A stretch of DNA of 64,000 nucleotides from positions 124,001 through 188,000 of the forward strand of contig JAQOTA010000018.1 of assembly GCA_029532415.1 (NCBI GenBank). Reading direction: 5' to 3'. The notes below the pieces were generated by a model that worked only from the letters and a program-made list of their open reading frames with translations, was not told the origin of the DNA and did not search any database. Each line of letters begins with the position of its first letter. Position 1 is the stretch's first letter. Source of the stretch: Marasmius tenuissimus (taxonomy: Eukaryota; Basidiomycota; Agaricomycetes; Agaricales; Marasmiaceae). Of the stretch, positions 21,016 through 33,405 are shown in pieces. Made by a program: the position numbers and the translations under genes.

Positions 21016-21915
21016 ACGTGGCAAGATTCTTAGGAGCGATGCTGGGTCGGGGCGCATATAGTCGAGCCTCAAGTTCAAGGTCTCAACCTCAACACTAGAA
21101 CCGTCGTAGCACTGCAGTGCTTCCGGACACTGGGTATCGGGAGAGCTCGCCTACTGTATACATTGTTACCGCGCCTACCGCTGCGAATGACAGGCTATTC
21201 GGGACGATACCCCTATACTAGAGGCTGAAGTAAAAGAAGCGTTGAATGTAGTCTTCAGTCTCTTCGAACGGCGGATGGAGCGTGGAGCATGGTCATCACG
21301 ACTTTACACGATTTTCTCCTCTTGGTTTTGCTTCCATACTTGCGATTTCTCGACTGGCGTTACCTATGTTATGATAAACACGATCCATCCAAATAGGCGC
21401 CTGATGGTATTGTTCTCCTTTCGCTCTTACCACCACCATTGTCGTAAAATCATTCATGACTTTCCGTCAAAGTACTAGTTGACGATGAAATTCTATATAT
21501 TCAAGCTCGAGCTCAAGTCACCGTGCGCATCAAGAACTCCGGCCTCTTGAACTACTTATAAGCGGAGCATGTTGGAGACGTTGAAGTTGCTCTCACTTCC
21601 ATCGAATCCTGTTGAACGCTTTTTTTCTTAGATATTTATCAGCCATAAAGAGTAGCGTATTGTAGACCTTGAGAAGATGCGGCGGACTTTCGCCGTGGCT
21701 TCAAGTAAGTAGGATACAGTTTGGTGCCTGAATCTATCCAAACTTGGTGGGTTCGTTTCATTTGTTCTATGTAGTTACTCTACCTACTCAACTAAAACGC
21801 TCGTGCCGCAGGCTTTCTATCTGCATGTCGACGACCAGCTCGGGCCTGGCGTCCGGCACCAACCCGGCTTGGAATTTTACCGTGTTGCTACTGAACAGTG
21901 AACAGGGAAAGATTA
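21016..21915. other. No gene recognised
   Basis: The frame at 21242-21478 has no convincing protein character. The region probably holds the 3' end of the preceding gene and intergenic DNA up to the MITE. Confidence 0.45.
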
Positions 21916-22430
21916 GGTAGTTTGCGTGACACGGGTAGCGTGCGAAACGCATTGCGTCACACGAACTGTTCGATATTTTTCATGATTTTGCGTTGCGTGC
22001 GGCCACCACGACCTATAAAATTGATGTTCATCTTCCATTGAAAATCATGCTGACCCAACATTATATAGTGCAGAGAGATACATGATTGCTGGTACCACAC
22101 CGAAATCTTTTTCTTTCCCGCTAACCTCACCATAGATGCCCGCTCAACACAAGCTCGGCACGAACGATACGCTGGCCGATGACGTCAAGGTCAAAGTCTC
22201 GTCAGTCTACAGCCCCTCCTGGTTGGTCTAGCGACAAATCTTTGTATGTTTGATGGCTGAGAGCTCAAAATACCTTGCTTTGAGGGCATTTGAATCAGGA
22301 GTATTGCTGCAGGATTAGAGGAACTGAGTGAGTTTCAAGATGGTCTCACGCAACGCAAAATCATGCAAAATATCGAACAGTTCGTGTGACGCAATGCTTT
22401 TCGCACGCTACCCGTGTCACGCAAACTGCC
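21916..22430. mobile_element. MITE with 84-bp terminal inverted repeats
   Basis: The arms 21916-21999 and 22347-22430 are inverted copies with only about 3-4 mismatches; the outer end reads GGYAGTTTGCGTGACACGGG. TA flanks both sides (21914-21915 and 22431-22432), which fits TA target duplication as in Tc1/mariner-type elements. The 515-bp unit has no transposase. Its centre contains a TATA-like patch and ATGCCCGCTCAACAC near 22137, an open frame of only 31 codons that may be chance. High arm identity suggests recent movement. Confidence 0.82.
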
Positions 22431-22432
22431 TA

Positions 22433-23772
22433 TTGTGTTGGCCCGCTGCGGTAATATTTAAGCAGGGCCAGCAAGCGGCAGGGCCCGCTACTGCCTTTCT
22501 TCAGTGCTCCAGTCCAGAGGTCAGACTTGGGTCAGATGCAACTTGTGACCGAACAACTGTTTGTCAAGTTAGCTCATATTCTTTGGCTACCTTTGGCCCG
22601 AGCCGAGATGTCAGCCCCAGAATTGTACTCACCGCCTGTAATGGCAATGAAATAGACCAACCGTGATTTAGATGTACAGCTGCATAGTACATTATGATTG
22701 CTAGCTGTGAAGTTTCAATGTTCTCCTCCATCATCTAAGAAAGAATGTTCTCAGACCAAGAGAGAGCCATGGAAAGAGAGTGAGTGAATATTACTAGGTT
22801 ATCCAAACATGGAGAAAGGCTGCGGTTACCCAAGTAGTAAACAATAGTGAGAAGGGGGGGAGCCCCCCTCACCCCCTCTAATGCCAGAGAAATAACAACA
22901 TATCTAAAGATATCTTCCATACTTGAACTGTTGAACAACACTGAGGGTGACTTGAAGAGATGGCGGCATTGAAAATCTTGTGGTCCACAGAGGTGGACAT
23001 AGGGAACCTACAAACCTGAAGTTGGTATCATTACCAATAGCGGCCGGTCGCAAAAGTCGCGAACTGCAAGCTGTTCGTCACCGTGTACTGTATTGGTGTG
23101 TATGTGGATGAATCCTGACTAGGACTCCTGGCTTTGAGTTGGTAGTTGTTGAATGCTCTGGGAAGAGTAAGCTGGGGTGAGCTTGGATCAATTCACCACT
23201 TGGATCAGTTTCGAGTTGCGATAAATTTGATTTCACTTTCAGACTGAATTATATTGAGCTGAGCTGCTTCAAGTTGGATTAAGTTCGGAACTTGAATTGA
23301 GGAGGAAAAAGGTTATCCACGAAACAAAGGGCACAATGCGAGAATGACTTGTTGGGCCAGGCTCGAGAGCGATACCTGGAAAGGTGAGCTCAGTGGATCA
23401 CAGGCTGAGGATACCACGCATGCTGATCGGAGAACGACAATGGAACGCGACTCGGACTCGCGACAAAAGATTAGACTATAAGTCGCGTGACTGTGTGAGA
23501 GTGAACGTGATAGCGTGGGCAAAAAGTCACGTTCACTGAAAGTGGGTTGCGCGAAATTGGTTTTTGATGGACCGGTAAAACCCTCTACTTAGCAGTAGCG
23601 GGAATGAAAGCAGTCGTTTAGGGCGTATGGACTACAGGTGGTAGCAAGGCCAGACAATGAACATATCGGTCATCCCAAACAACTGGTCGATTTGATTCCC
23701 ATACATAAGGGTTCGAGGTAGATTCACCCTTGTTCCTTCTGCTTCCCGCCCATCTTCGCTCGATCGCCTCCG
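22433..23772. other. Intergenic region upstream of peroxidase gene
   Basis: No gene is recognised. A short perfect inverted repeat (GTGAACGTGA at 23501 and TCACGTTCAC at 23527) could form a hairpin. A TATA-like GACTATAAG lies near 23474. The frame 22328-22666 overlaps the MITE arm and is not a gene. Confidence 0.45.
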
Positions 23773-25892
23773 ATGCGCTCTTTTACTAGAGGGGCTGTTG
23801 CCATTACATTCGGCGCAAGTCGTCTCGCACCACTGACATTTGCACTCGCTACATCGAACCCGTCGTGGCCATACGGACATCAGTTGTTTCAAGAAGAAAA
23901 GATTCTCTACGAAAGTAGTGGTATGGCAGGGTTTACCTTGGGTTGTTCGCAAAGGGATTCCACTACCCTTCCGGCTCAGTGGATTCGGCTAGTGAGTTTC
24001 AGCTGATCTTGCTTCGATTCGCCGGACTGTTGATGGCTTTTGATCACACATTGAGGCTTATCACGACATGTCAACTCACAACGTCGACGACGGAACAGGT
24101 GGGCTTGACGCGAGTATACGATTTGAACTGGACCGTGGGGAGGTAAGGCCAAGTCCACGAATGTTGATTGCTATCTGGATGGAGTCGATTCTGACCCTGA
24201 ACGTCCTACCCCATTCCAAAATCAATGCTTTTACTCCTTAGAACATCGGAAGCGGCATGGAACTCTCACTGGCTGACTTTAGTAACTTCCCAACGCCACA
24301 CGTATCCAGTGAGCTCTTCATATCCCCTTCAGACGTCGCTTCACCTCAATCTCAAGTGTCTATCTTGCTCTGTAGTGTCAGACATAATCGCAATGGGCAC
24401 TATCTTCGCCTACGCACATTGCGGGGGACCCAATCACGCCTCCATCCCCTTCCGAGCTGGACGCGTCGATGCAAAGTCCGCCGGGCTCCCAGGTGTCCCA
24501 GAGCCCCAACAAGACCTCCAGTCCCACATCGAGAGCTTCAGACGTCAGGGTTTTACTCAATCCGAGATGATTGCTCTGGTCGCATGCGGGCACACTGTGG
24601 GGGGTGTTAGGAAGGCAGACTTTCCTACTATCGTAACTGAAAAAGACTTTGCTTTGTTCAACGGTGACGATCAGCAACGGTATACTCCAAAAGTGTAAGT
24701 GTCGCTCAATCTTAGAATATCCAGTCTAAAAGAGAGTGGATTTTTCTAACTCTTCGATTCGATCTAATAGGGTAACAGAATACCTAGATAAAACGACCCC
24801 GAACCCGTTGATCATCTCACCCGATGTTACTATGCGCTCGGATCTCCGAATTTTTGCGAGCGACGGAAATGTCACGATGCGAAGGTTAGTACCTTTTCTA
24901 TTCACCCCTCTGTCGGCGATTCATCACTCCTCTCCACTGCAGACTCGCAGAGGGTAATAACTTTGACAACGAATGCGCATCCCTCATTGAGAGGATGATC
25001 AACACAATTCCAAAAGGCGTAACCCTGACTGACCCCATAGTCCCGATTGAGTATAAGGTCGGGAAGGTCAGGTTATTCCCCTCGGAGGATTCGGACAGCC
25101 TCAAGTTGACGACGACGTTGCGGGTGAGTATTGGGCTCATCCCTCCGAATCCCAACTGTGCTCATTACTACGCATCGTAGACTCTCGACGTCAACCCAAA
25201 ACGCAAGATCGCGCTCTTTTGGGCTGATCGTGAGGGTACTACAACCTGCCCTGTGACAGGCTGCTCTTCTGAGAGTACGCGGAACGAAGGGATAACGAAC
25301 GAATTCGGAAATGGGTTCGGTTTTGTTGGAATCACGGCCTCGACCTACGACTTTGAAGCGACGATCGACTCTGCCACGTCCATCTCCAAATTCTGGTTCG
25401 AGATCGACGAAGGCAACGGTTCTGCGAAGAAAGTGATTGATAATGGCGGGCTGGGCTATACGATTGATCAAGACGTCGTTCTGTTTGATCCCGCGAGAAG
25501 TACTTCGGGGTTCCTCCCTGGTACTGGGACTGTTCAGTCCGTCACTGTTGCTGTGAGTCTCGAGTTCCCCTTCGGCCTTGCAAATTCATCCGCTTATCGA
25601 TGAATCAAACGACACATTTCAGGTCCGAACATCAAAATTTACCTCCCTTGCACCCACCCTCGCCACTTTCGACCCTCACGGTGACGCTCCCGCATTCCTA
25701 CCCAAGTTCTCTACCCTCGATCTTGAGTTGGATACGAGTTTGCCACCTACGGCTGGGTATACGTTTTTCTCAGCCAAGATCATAGACTCGTTCATTACTT
25801 CGTTTGATGTTGTGTTTGAAGGGAAAGTGGTACAAGAGTGGGTGGAGATTGTTGAGATCACGTCTACCGGAACGCCTGGATCAAGTGGGTAG
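23773..25892 (+). CDS. Heme peroxidase-like protein (copy A)
   Basis: Eight exons join in phase: 23773-23991, 24056-24142, 24242-24308, 24376-24694, 24771-24884, 24943-25123, 25181-25552 and 25623-25892, giving 542 residues. The plant-peroxidase-superfamily pattern is clear: distal Arg72 and His76 (WIRLAYHDM), then GTGGLDAS (86-93), and proximal His197 in VACGHTVGG. The N-terminus has a hydrophobic stretch (about 8-26) that may be a signal peptide or anchor. The C-terminal half (about 300-542) is a long extension without recognised domain, ending in two beta-rich blocks. It would oxidise substrates with hydrogen peroxide, but the substrate is unknown. Its exon phases and lengths match the copy at 52691-54711. 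It ends 2 bp from the convergent carboxypeptidase gene. Confidence 0.88.
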
Positions 25893-25894
25893 CG

Positions 25895-28236
25895 CTACTT
25901 GGAATCCGGCGACATCCGAGGGCTCCTGCTTTCGCGAGTTATTACTACACAGTATTCACATGATCTCGTTATAAACATGTCGCCGGGTCCAGCAATTACA
26001 CTGAATGCAACTGTTCCCCCGCAATTATCTGCTTGAATATCTCCAGCGAGGCCTCCGGTTGGAATGCTGGCTAGAAGATCCATGAAAAAAAAGACCTTAA
26101 GCAGCCGGAACCCTTTGAACGGTTTCTAACGAAACTCACCACTTCGTGACCAGCTTCATATACTCGCCTGTGAAAGACATTTCAGTTCTTCCTGTCGTTA
26201 GGTTTCTGTGACAGGAGGAACTCACGCAAACGAAAAATTATCCAAGTTCTGGATCGCAGCGACCGGTTTTGCGTCGATGGTCATGTTCGTGAAAGGAATC
26301 TGGGCAAATTCTTCCTTTCCATACCAGTCCATAGCGAGAACGGAGGCGTGTCCTCCCAGCCAGTTGCAGCTGAACGCGAGAAAGTTATTAGGATGGCGGA
26401 CCTAATTTCTAGGACACCATGATCTCACTTGATATCTGCATCCCCAGCCTGCGTCGAAGATAGGGCCTTGAGATATGATCCGAATGTCTTTGATTCAGTG
26501 AATCACATACCCATATCAGAATTTTCATCTTCTCGTCTACGAGAGCAGCCAACTCGGGCAGGAATGTTCTCGCATCCTAAGGCGAAGGTGTAGCAATGAA
26601 TCTCGGGAAGCATATGGACACTCACATCTCCAGTTCGAGCAAAGTTGTTCCCTACTCGGTTCGAACACGAAGAATAATTACTCTCTGCCCCGATTCTCTC
26701 CTTGATCACTGGGTCAGCGAGGAAATTGAGGTAGAAGGACGGAGGGAAAGGGTTGGGAGTGCTGTCATTCTGACGGAGGTCGTTGATATCCCTATCGCCC
26801 ACCGCTGGTACCAGGACTTCGTCGATCTGTTGGTAAATCAGCTTCCGTGAAGAGAGGGGGTGTAAGTAGATACATACGCAAAAGTTGTCGGCGTCGATGC
26901 AAATGTCGTTCGACTCGGTTGTGTTACCCGCATCATAACACGCCTGTTCGCGATCTCTGCAACCTCCGGGACTGAAGAACGCATCGTTCAATTGCTTGAT
27001 GACTGTGTCATTTTGGAGTTGTCCGTAGCCAGGAGCGTTTGTCGCAAAGTCGACGTAGGCCTTGTTGCTCAGGAGCGGATCATACCACCCACTACGGCAT
27101 CATGAATGATTGTTTCGAAGAGAAAAAACCTGAACGTACTTGTTGATCATCATTGCACTAACATTGAGGAGTTCCCCTTGAATCTCCCCACTCCTGATCC
27201 TCTCATTTTGCTGATTGAAGTAGGTGACAAAGGCAGGACCATAGTGGCCTCCATAGCTCTCGCTGGTGAAGAGGAATCTACAAACAAGGAACCGGGCGTG
27301 TCAATGAGAAATCATGCGGTCCGTTTGATTCGCGGGAATCTGGGTACATACTCTCGTGTTTTGAACTTTGAAAATTCCCCACTTTCGAACAGGATTTGGA
27401 AGGCTTGCCAAAAGAACGGTGCTGCAGCGTTCGTGCTATTCACCGTGGTCGTCCCGTGAGAGAAACCTGTACCGATAGGCTGGTCGATGTAAATCACTGA
27501 GGTGATTATAAATAGACATCAATCTCGACGCGGCAGCATTACAAGAGTTTGAAGCGTCGTACTATTGCTGATATTGTTCCAGCTATGGGAGACGGGTGGT
27601 CAGCAATCCTTCCACAAAAATTCCGTGCGTGAACGCAGCTCACCTGAACGGATTCAACCTCGTTGTCTCGCCATCCGGATTCACGAAGCACGGCCCGTGC
27701 TCTATTTCATGACAACTGTCAGTCACCTGGCGGAAAGTATACCCATGAATGTACTTTGCACGCACCCTGGAAAAGGCCAATCATAGAAGAGCACCCTGGG
27801 CCTCCATTGATCCTAAAATATGACGATCCCAATTCAATCGATTGAGTTTATCATGCGTTCAGATAACAAGAGAAGTTTCCCGCACCACAACGTGAATGGC
27901 GCAGTCTCGGGCTCATGCCGTGCCTCAAAGAACCAGAACCACTGAAGGAAAAGAAAGGGACATCAGCCATACACGAATCTCACTATGATAAACACCCACG
28001 GTCGACATATTCGTGCCAATGTCGATATAGCCTGACATCTGCTCTACGCCTGGGGTCGTCTCGCACACACCCGAGTTCTTCACGAATCGCAAGCCCACAT
28101 CTGGAAGTAGCTCTGACTGGAAGCTTCTCTTCTGGATTGCTCGAGACTGGGACTGGGTTGTAGGTACTCCCCGTGTCCCAGAGATCAGGGCGAGAGTGGT
28201 AAGAACGACGACTTCGAGGACGGTTGCTACCTTCAT
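25895..28236 (-). CDS. Serine carboxypeptidase (family S10)
   Basis: About thirteen exons can be joined. The start at 28236 precedes a signal peptide (VLEVVVLTTLALISG). Family blocks appear in order: LRFVKNSGVCETTPGVEQ, FWFFEARHEP, LWINGGPGCSSMIGLFQEHG, MIYIDQPIGTGFSHG, FLFTSESYGGHYGPAF with the nucleophile Ser, WAGDADINCNWLGG with the catalytic Asp, and VYEAGHEV with the catalytic His. It would remove C-terminal residues from peptides in the secretory pathway, vacuole or outside the cell. One exon is only 20 nt (27563-27582). After the His the usual PYYQP-like tail is replaced by a Gly-rich, unlike C-terminus encoded in the last exon (25895 to about 26090), so the 3' end may be altered or mis-modelled. 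A TATA box lies 63 bp upstream of the start. Confidence 0.88.
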
Positions 28237-28298
28237 CGAATTCAATCACCGTGATGAGGGATTTCGGACAAGGTGATGAGCCGAAACATTTGCTTCCA

Positions 28299-28306
28299 AT
28301 TTATAG
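28299..28306 (-). promoter_or_regulatory. TATA box of the carboxypeptidase gene
   Basis: CTATAAAT on the minus strand lies 63 bp upstream of the carboxypeptidase start codon, at a normal distance for a core promoter with a short leader. Confidence 0.55.
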
Positions 28307-28308
28307 AA

Positions 28309-29256
28309 ATCTACTCGCTGTTATCATCATGATAAGTCGGGTGGGAATATGGTGACTAATTTTAGTTCGTTTCCGCCCCCAATCCCGATCGGCCAAAGGG
28401 TAGGCCGCATGGGCGCGTATTGGAACTAGGCAGGAGAAGGAATATTGAACGTTACGGGGCGGTGGATATGCTGAGAGAGCACGAAACAGAGTCAGTCGCC
28501 GCACAGGTGCTCATAACCATCCACCGCACTCCTCTCGTCGTGTCGCACTACCAAAGCAGCAGTTTTCCAGCCTATAAATGGCCACCAGGACTGCTGTTGA
28601 GGGCACGAGTGCCATTACCTACTTATTTTTAGTTGCTCCAAGGTACGGGCTTTTCGGTTCTTTCGTTCTGATTGACAGTAGCCGTAGACCATACGAACTT
28701 GTTATTGAGCCTCCTCCGGACCGCCATTGAGCCCGACACGAGCGTATAGGCAATCAAACCTCCGTTCGTCCCAACAGTCAGTGAGAGTAGCCCCTCGGTT
28801 GTAGAGGAAAGTCTTGCTGCCTTTCTCATGATGCATGATGGACGGGGGAGGAGACAATAGAATATCTTGTGCAGACACCACGCTCGAGCCAAACCTGTTC
28901 TGCGGATCGAAACTGGAGGAACAGTTGCCGGATGGCAATCCACGGATCCCGAATGTGAGTATCAGGATGCTGGGTCCGGGAATGTCGGTGGAGGAATCTC
29001 TTCAAACTCAGGGATTATCGACTGCAAGAGAGCTAGAGAGGATCATGTTTTGTCGTCAGCACAATCTGTTGCCAGTGTATTCAATATCATGCTCGCAGCA
29101 CGCACTCGGGATGCGGACGGACCTGACCTGACTGTGATGGTTAGAGGCAAAGCGCATTCTCAGAGACTCGCATTCTCAGCCGCGTGTGACAAGCCGTGAC
29201 CTAACGTGACAGATGATCCGTCACAACCTTCTCCTCTCCTACTGACAGCTCAGGCA
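28309..29256. other. Intergenic region with unrecognised open frames
   Basis: Frames at 28629-28943 (minus) and 28867-29199 (plus) overlap each other and neither shows a known family. Either could be part of a small lineage-specific gene. The CTACTGACAG just before 29251 resembles an intron branch/acceptor, so the calcipressin gene may have an upstream 5' untranslated exon here. Confidence 0.35.
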
Positions 29257-29994
29257 ATGTCTTCACCTCCCAGTCCCCGTTCATCTACTCCTACTAAAGA
29301 CGAAGAGCGAAATTCAAAGCGTACAAACTCTCTCGCGATAACACCCCTTCCGAAGGAGTTCTTCCATCCTCAAATCCTCCTCCACCTTCACGCACACTTC
29401 GAAACTTTTGGGACAATAAATCAATGGATCCCTTTACAAGGCTTTGGTCGGATCTTAATCGTCTATGAAGATGAGGATGTGGCAGAGAAAGCGAAGGACG
29501 TATCTGATCCCATCGTTGTCAAGACTGGCGAATCGGAGAGGACAGAAGATATCGTTTTGAGGGTGTATCGGGCAGATCCAAATCCTCTTATATCCGCCAT
29601 CGAATCAAAAAATTACCATCTGCAACCTCCGACAACAGAGCGAAATTTCTTGATTTCTCCTCCAGGGTCACCTCCGGTTGGCTGGGAACCTATCAAGGAG
29701 GATCCTCCAAATTCGACACCACTTGCGGACGACCTCGTCGCTGCATTACAGAGTCTACAAATTCAACAGACCGATACGGGAACTGGCGTGGAGATTCTGC
29801 TAGATGCCTCAGAATCTGGCGTATCGGTGGTCGTTGAGGATTGTGACTTTCGAGTTGGCGAGGACGAGAAAGAGGCAGAAGAGGAGGAGGAAGATTGGGT
29901 TTACGGTGTCACAATGCCTTCAAGGTCGAAATGGAAGCCGATTCCGACTGCAATGCCTCCGAGAAGGTCGCCATCACCCGTGCCTGCGTTCTGA
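29257..29994 (+). CDS. RCN1: Calcipressin (calcineurin regulator, RCAN/Rcn1 family)
   Basis: This 245-residue protein is encoded without introns from the ATG at 29257; the frame extends upstream only with non-ATG codons. It has the calcipressin layout: an RRM-like N-terminal domain (NSLAITPLPKEFFHP .. FGTINQWIPLQGFGRILIVYED) and the family signature FLISPPGSPPVGWEP at about 145-160. In known family members the SPPxSPP motif is phosphorylated and helps bind calcineurin, the calcium/calmodulin phosphatase. A Glu-rich acidic stretch precedes the tail. It would tune calcineurin signalling in stress and growth. Family assignment is firm; local regulation cannot be read from the sequence. Confidence 0.92.
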   Translation: MSSPPSPRSSTPTKDEERNSKRTNSLAITPLPKEFFHPQILLHLHAHFETFGTINQWIPLQGFGRILIVYEDEDVAEKAKDVSDPIVVKTGESERTEDIVLRVYRADPNPLISAIESKNYHLQPPTTERNFLISPPGSPPVGWEPIKEDPPNSTPLADDLVAALQSLQIQQTDTGTGVEILLDASESGVSVVVEDCDFRVGEDEKEAEEEEEDWVYGVTMPSRSKWKPIPTAMPPRRSPSPVPAF

Positions 29995-30873
29995 TGCCAC
30001 CTGGATATTGTCCACCACATTGAAGATCATATTATATATCGTGAGTCTGGTATCCTGCATGTGTCTTCTCATAGCCCTCCATCCTTCGTGATGAGATCAC
30101 TTTCAGACCTGTTCCGAGCCTATGGCTGAGAGGACAGCTTTACATTGCCTTTTATTACTGACCGTGTCTGTTTCCATGACCTCAATCCAGTGTTATTGAC
30201 TGTCCTTCATTCGCAGGTTACTTGGTCCTTAATTTTGTATCAAAAGTTATCATAGCGTGTATCAAGCTCATTAGACGGTATGCCAACATCCTTTCGCTCG
30301 TCTAGCTATCCTGACATCGTCGCTTCCCAGACGTTGTATCTATGTCTCATGCCAACGGATGGTTTCTATCTTTTGAATCGCATGCTTTATCAATCGCGAA
30401 CGTTTTGCTTGCTTGCTGAGGTCAATGTATATGTCATGTCGTACATGGCTAGCGAGTCTTTCGCAGTGTCATACCACAGGCTACAATGCCGCTGATGTCT
30501 ACATTTTTCTCATAGATCACCAGTTGGGCTTGGCGCGCAGCTGATGATTCGACCCCGACGGAAAGAACGCGCACAGTCTGCCCCCTGAAGCAAACATATT
30601 CACTATCATTCATCTTACTCTCACGTCCGTGCTTGGACGCTTCTTTCCTCGTATCTGGTGAATTGAAGAATTGTCGGACACTGTTGGATCCGAATTTTCA
30701 TCTTGCCTATGGCATCTGCTGACCCATCCCGGACGACACCATTCCTTCAACGAACATATCAGTAGGCCAGCAGAAACGTAAGTTTTTGTACTCTTGCTCT
30801 CACGCTAGCCTTCTGAACCGGATATGTCAGAATTACACTGGTTGATCGGGCCAAGAAAAAAAGGAATTATTGG
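29995..30873. other. Intergenic region between calcipressin and GMC genes
   Basis: No gene is recognised. It presumably holds the calcipressin 3' untranslated region and the promoter of the GMC gene. The frame at 30280-30495 has no convincing features. Confidence 0.5.
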
Positions 30874-33194
30874 ATGTTCGCCACTTATATGGCCGTGGTT
30901 CATGGAACGCTGTCAGTAAGCGCAATGGTTCTTCCCCTCGTTGCATTTGTATCTCTGATTGTATTGGCAGAAAGCTCCTGCGGGGCCATCCACGAGAAAT
31001 TCGCTGATGTGCCGACTCAACAGTTCGACTTTGTCGTAGTGGGCGGTATGTCTCTCGAAGCTATCCGCCATCAGTGGTCACTCGAAAAACTCATACATTC
31101 ACAAAAAACAGGAGGAACAGCGGGGAATGTTATCGCCAATCGTTTGACGGAAAACCCCGAGTTTTCTGTCCTCGTCTTGGAGGCTGGCGGATCGTACGTC
31201 TTCGATTTACCTCAAAGTGCAACGAGGTTCTGATGCCCACTACACAGCCACGAAAACCTCCTCACACCTCAAGTACCCGCTCTAGCGCTGTCGCTGACTG
31301 GCTCAAGTCTGGACTGGAACTTTACAGCCCAGCTGCGACCCGGTACCACGAGGTTGTATAACCGAGGTTTTGTTCTCGGCGGAAGCAGTACAATCAGTCA
31401 GCTTACCTCCACATTAACGACCTCAATGGAAGACTCATCAACGTTCCTTGCAGACTGGATGGCTTATACACGCGGAAGTTCAGATGACTGGGACCGCTAT
31501 GCCGCCGTGACGGGAGATCAGGGATGGTCATGGAACAGCATGCAGCCTTACATCCGTAAGGTACTAGTCGTCTCATCCCCACCACTATGCACTTGCTCAC
31601 CAAGTTCGTATAGAACGAACAGATTGTACCCCCCGCTGATCGGCACGACACGACCGGGCAGTGGGACCCCGCTGTCCATGGTCGCTCAGGCATAAACTCG
31701 GTCAGCCTGTCGGGGTTCACGCACGAATTGGAAAGACGGACAATCGAAGTCAGCAAGTCTTTCGGAAACCAGAGCGAACTGAGGTTCGTTCTGGATATGA
31801 ACTCCGGTGACCAACTGGGTTTTGGTCAGTTCGGTCGCTTTATTGGTCATGGAACTCCTACTCACCAAGCAGTTTTCTAGGATGGGCACAATCCACGATT
31901 CTCAACGGAACCAGAAGCAGTTCCGCGACGTCTTACTTGGGCCCTAAGTACATCAATAGACCGAACCTGCACGTTTTAGTCGACGCAAAAGTGACACGGA
32001 TTCTCCGAACCGGTTCGAAGAACGGGAAATTGGTCTTCAATAGTGTTCAGTTCACGCAGGACAACGGCGGTTAGTACGATTGATCCACTTTGTTACGCTG
32101 CTTGACAAGAAATTCCTCAGAGACAGTCCAAAGTGTAGATGCCTCCAAAGAGGTCATCCTCTCCGCGGGTACTCTCGGAACGCCCCACATTCTCTTGAAC
32201 TCTGGTATTGGCGACAATGCAACGCTCAGTGCTCTGGGCATTGAGACATTCCACCACCTACCTTCCGTCGGACAGAATCTCACCGAGCAACCTACGATGG
32301 GAAACAACTGGGTCGTCAACACGACAGACACCAACGAAACGAACTTGAGAGACCCAAAGTTAATGGAAGAGTGGCAAGAAAAGCGAACAGGTCCTCTAGT
32401 CGACCCCATCATCACAGCTTTTGGATGGTTGCGTGTTCCTGGGAATGCCCCAGTATTCCAGAGGGTGGAAGATCCGGCCGCGGGACCCAAAACAGCTCAC
32501 TATGAGATAGTCATGGTCGTGAGTCCACCTCCACCGCTGCAATAGGCCACCATCTCATTGTCTACCTAGAACGGCATCCTGGGGTTACCTGCTCCCGGCA
32601 AGAATTATATCAGCGTGGGGAACATCGTTGTGTCCCCGGCTTCACGTATGTCTAGGTTCTTGTTACCGGCGCGCCCAGTGTCTAACTTGAACCTGGCTTG
32701 ACACAGGCGGATCCGTGACCTTGGCTTCCGCCGACCCGCTCGAGTATCCATCAGTTGACCTCAATCTTCTCGATTCAGAGTTTGACTTGTACGCCATGCG
32801 TGAAGCCATTCGCAGCTCGACGAAATTCATGGCCTCACCACTTTGGGATGGATACCTACTAGAGCCGACGTTCGATGTGGATATTGACAGTGACGAAGAT
32901 CTTGATGCGTACATTCTTGCTAACTCTGGATTTGCACTTCATCCCGTGGGGACCGCCTCCATGTCTCCTAAGGGTGCAAGCTGGGGAGTAGTGGACCCTG
33001 ACTTATTGGTGAAAGGGATCTCCGGAGTAAGGGTTGTCGATGCGTCTGTCATGGTGAGTCGTGCCGCTCACTGCTCTGGTTATCTCAAGAACTTGACCTT
33101 GTTTCAGCCTTTCGTCCCTGCAGCACACACGCAAGCACCGGCTTACATGGTTGCCGAAAGAGCAGCAGATCTCATCAAGAAGCACTGGATGTAG
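30874..33194 (+). CDS. GMC oxidoreductase, aryl-alcohol-oxidase-like
   Basis: About ten exons join in phase from the ATG at 30874. The N-terminus has a hydrophobic secretion signal (MVLPLVAFVSLIVLAES), then the FAD-binding DFVVVGGGTAGNVIANRL, whose Gly-rich loop spans an intron. The first GMC signature appears as LGGSSTINWMAYTRGSSDDWDRYA across an intron at 31402-31461, and the second as LSAGTLGTPHILLNSGIG. The C-terminus has HPVGTASMSP and FVPAAHTQAPAY, which carry the two conserved active-site His. Such secreted flavoenzymes oxidise alcohols and release hydrogen peroxide, often to feed ligninolytic peroxidases. The exact substrate is not shown. A fragment of this gene is present at 37229-37352. 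Confidence 0.93.
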
Positions 33195-33405
33195 CAGTTG
33201 TAGGCCAATAATCGATACCTGTGGTTCAGAATAATACCGACGGTACTTATCCTACATCGGCAAATACATAAATAAGAAGTCAGAGGACAGGCAGAAGTCA
33301 ACATAAGTGTTTGTAAGTAGCAAGTCCAAGTCCATAAGTCGAAGGCCACCTTGTTCGTGATTCGTGGGAATGGTCCGTCAGATTCATCAGTCTCTGCACC
33401 TCTTT

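Noticed and set aside
23501..23536. Hairpin GTGAACGTGA/TCACGTTCAC upstream of peroxidase A as an operator
   Set aside because: It is a short palindrome without a second copy near the paralogue, so no regulatory claim is supported.
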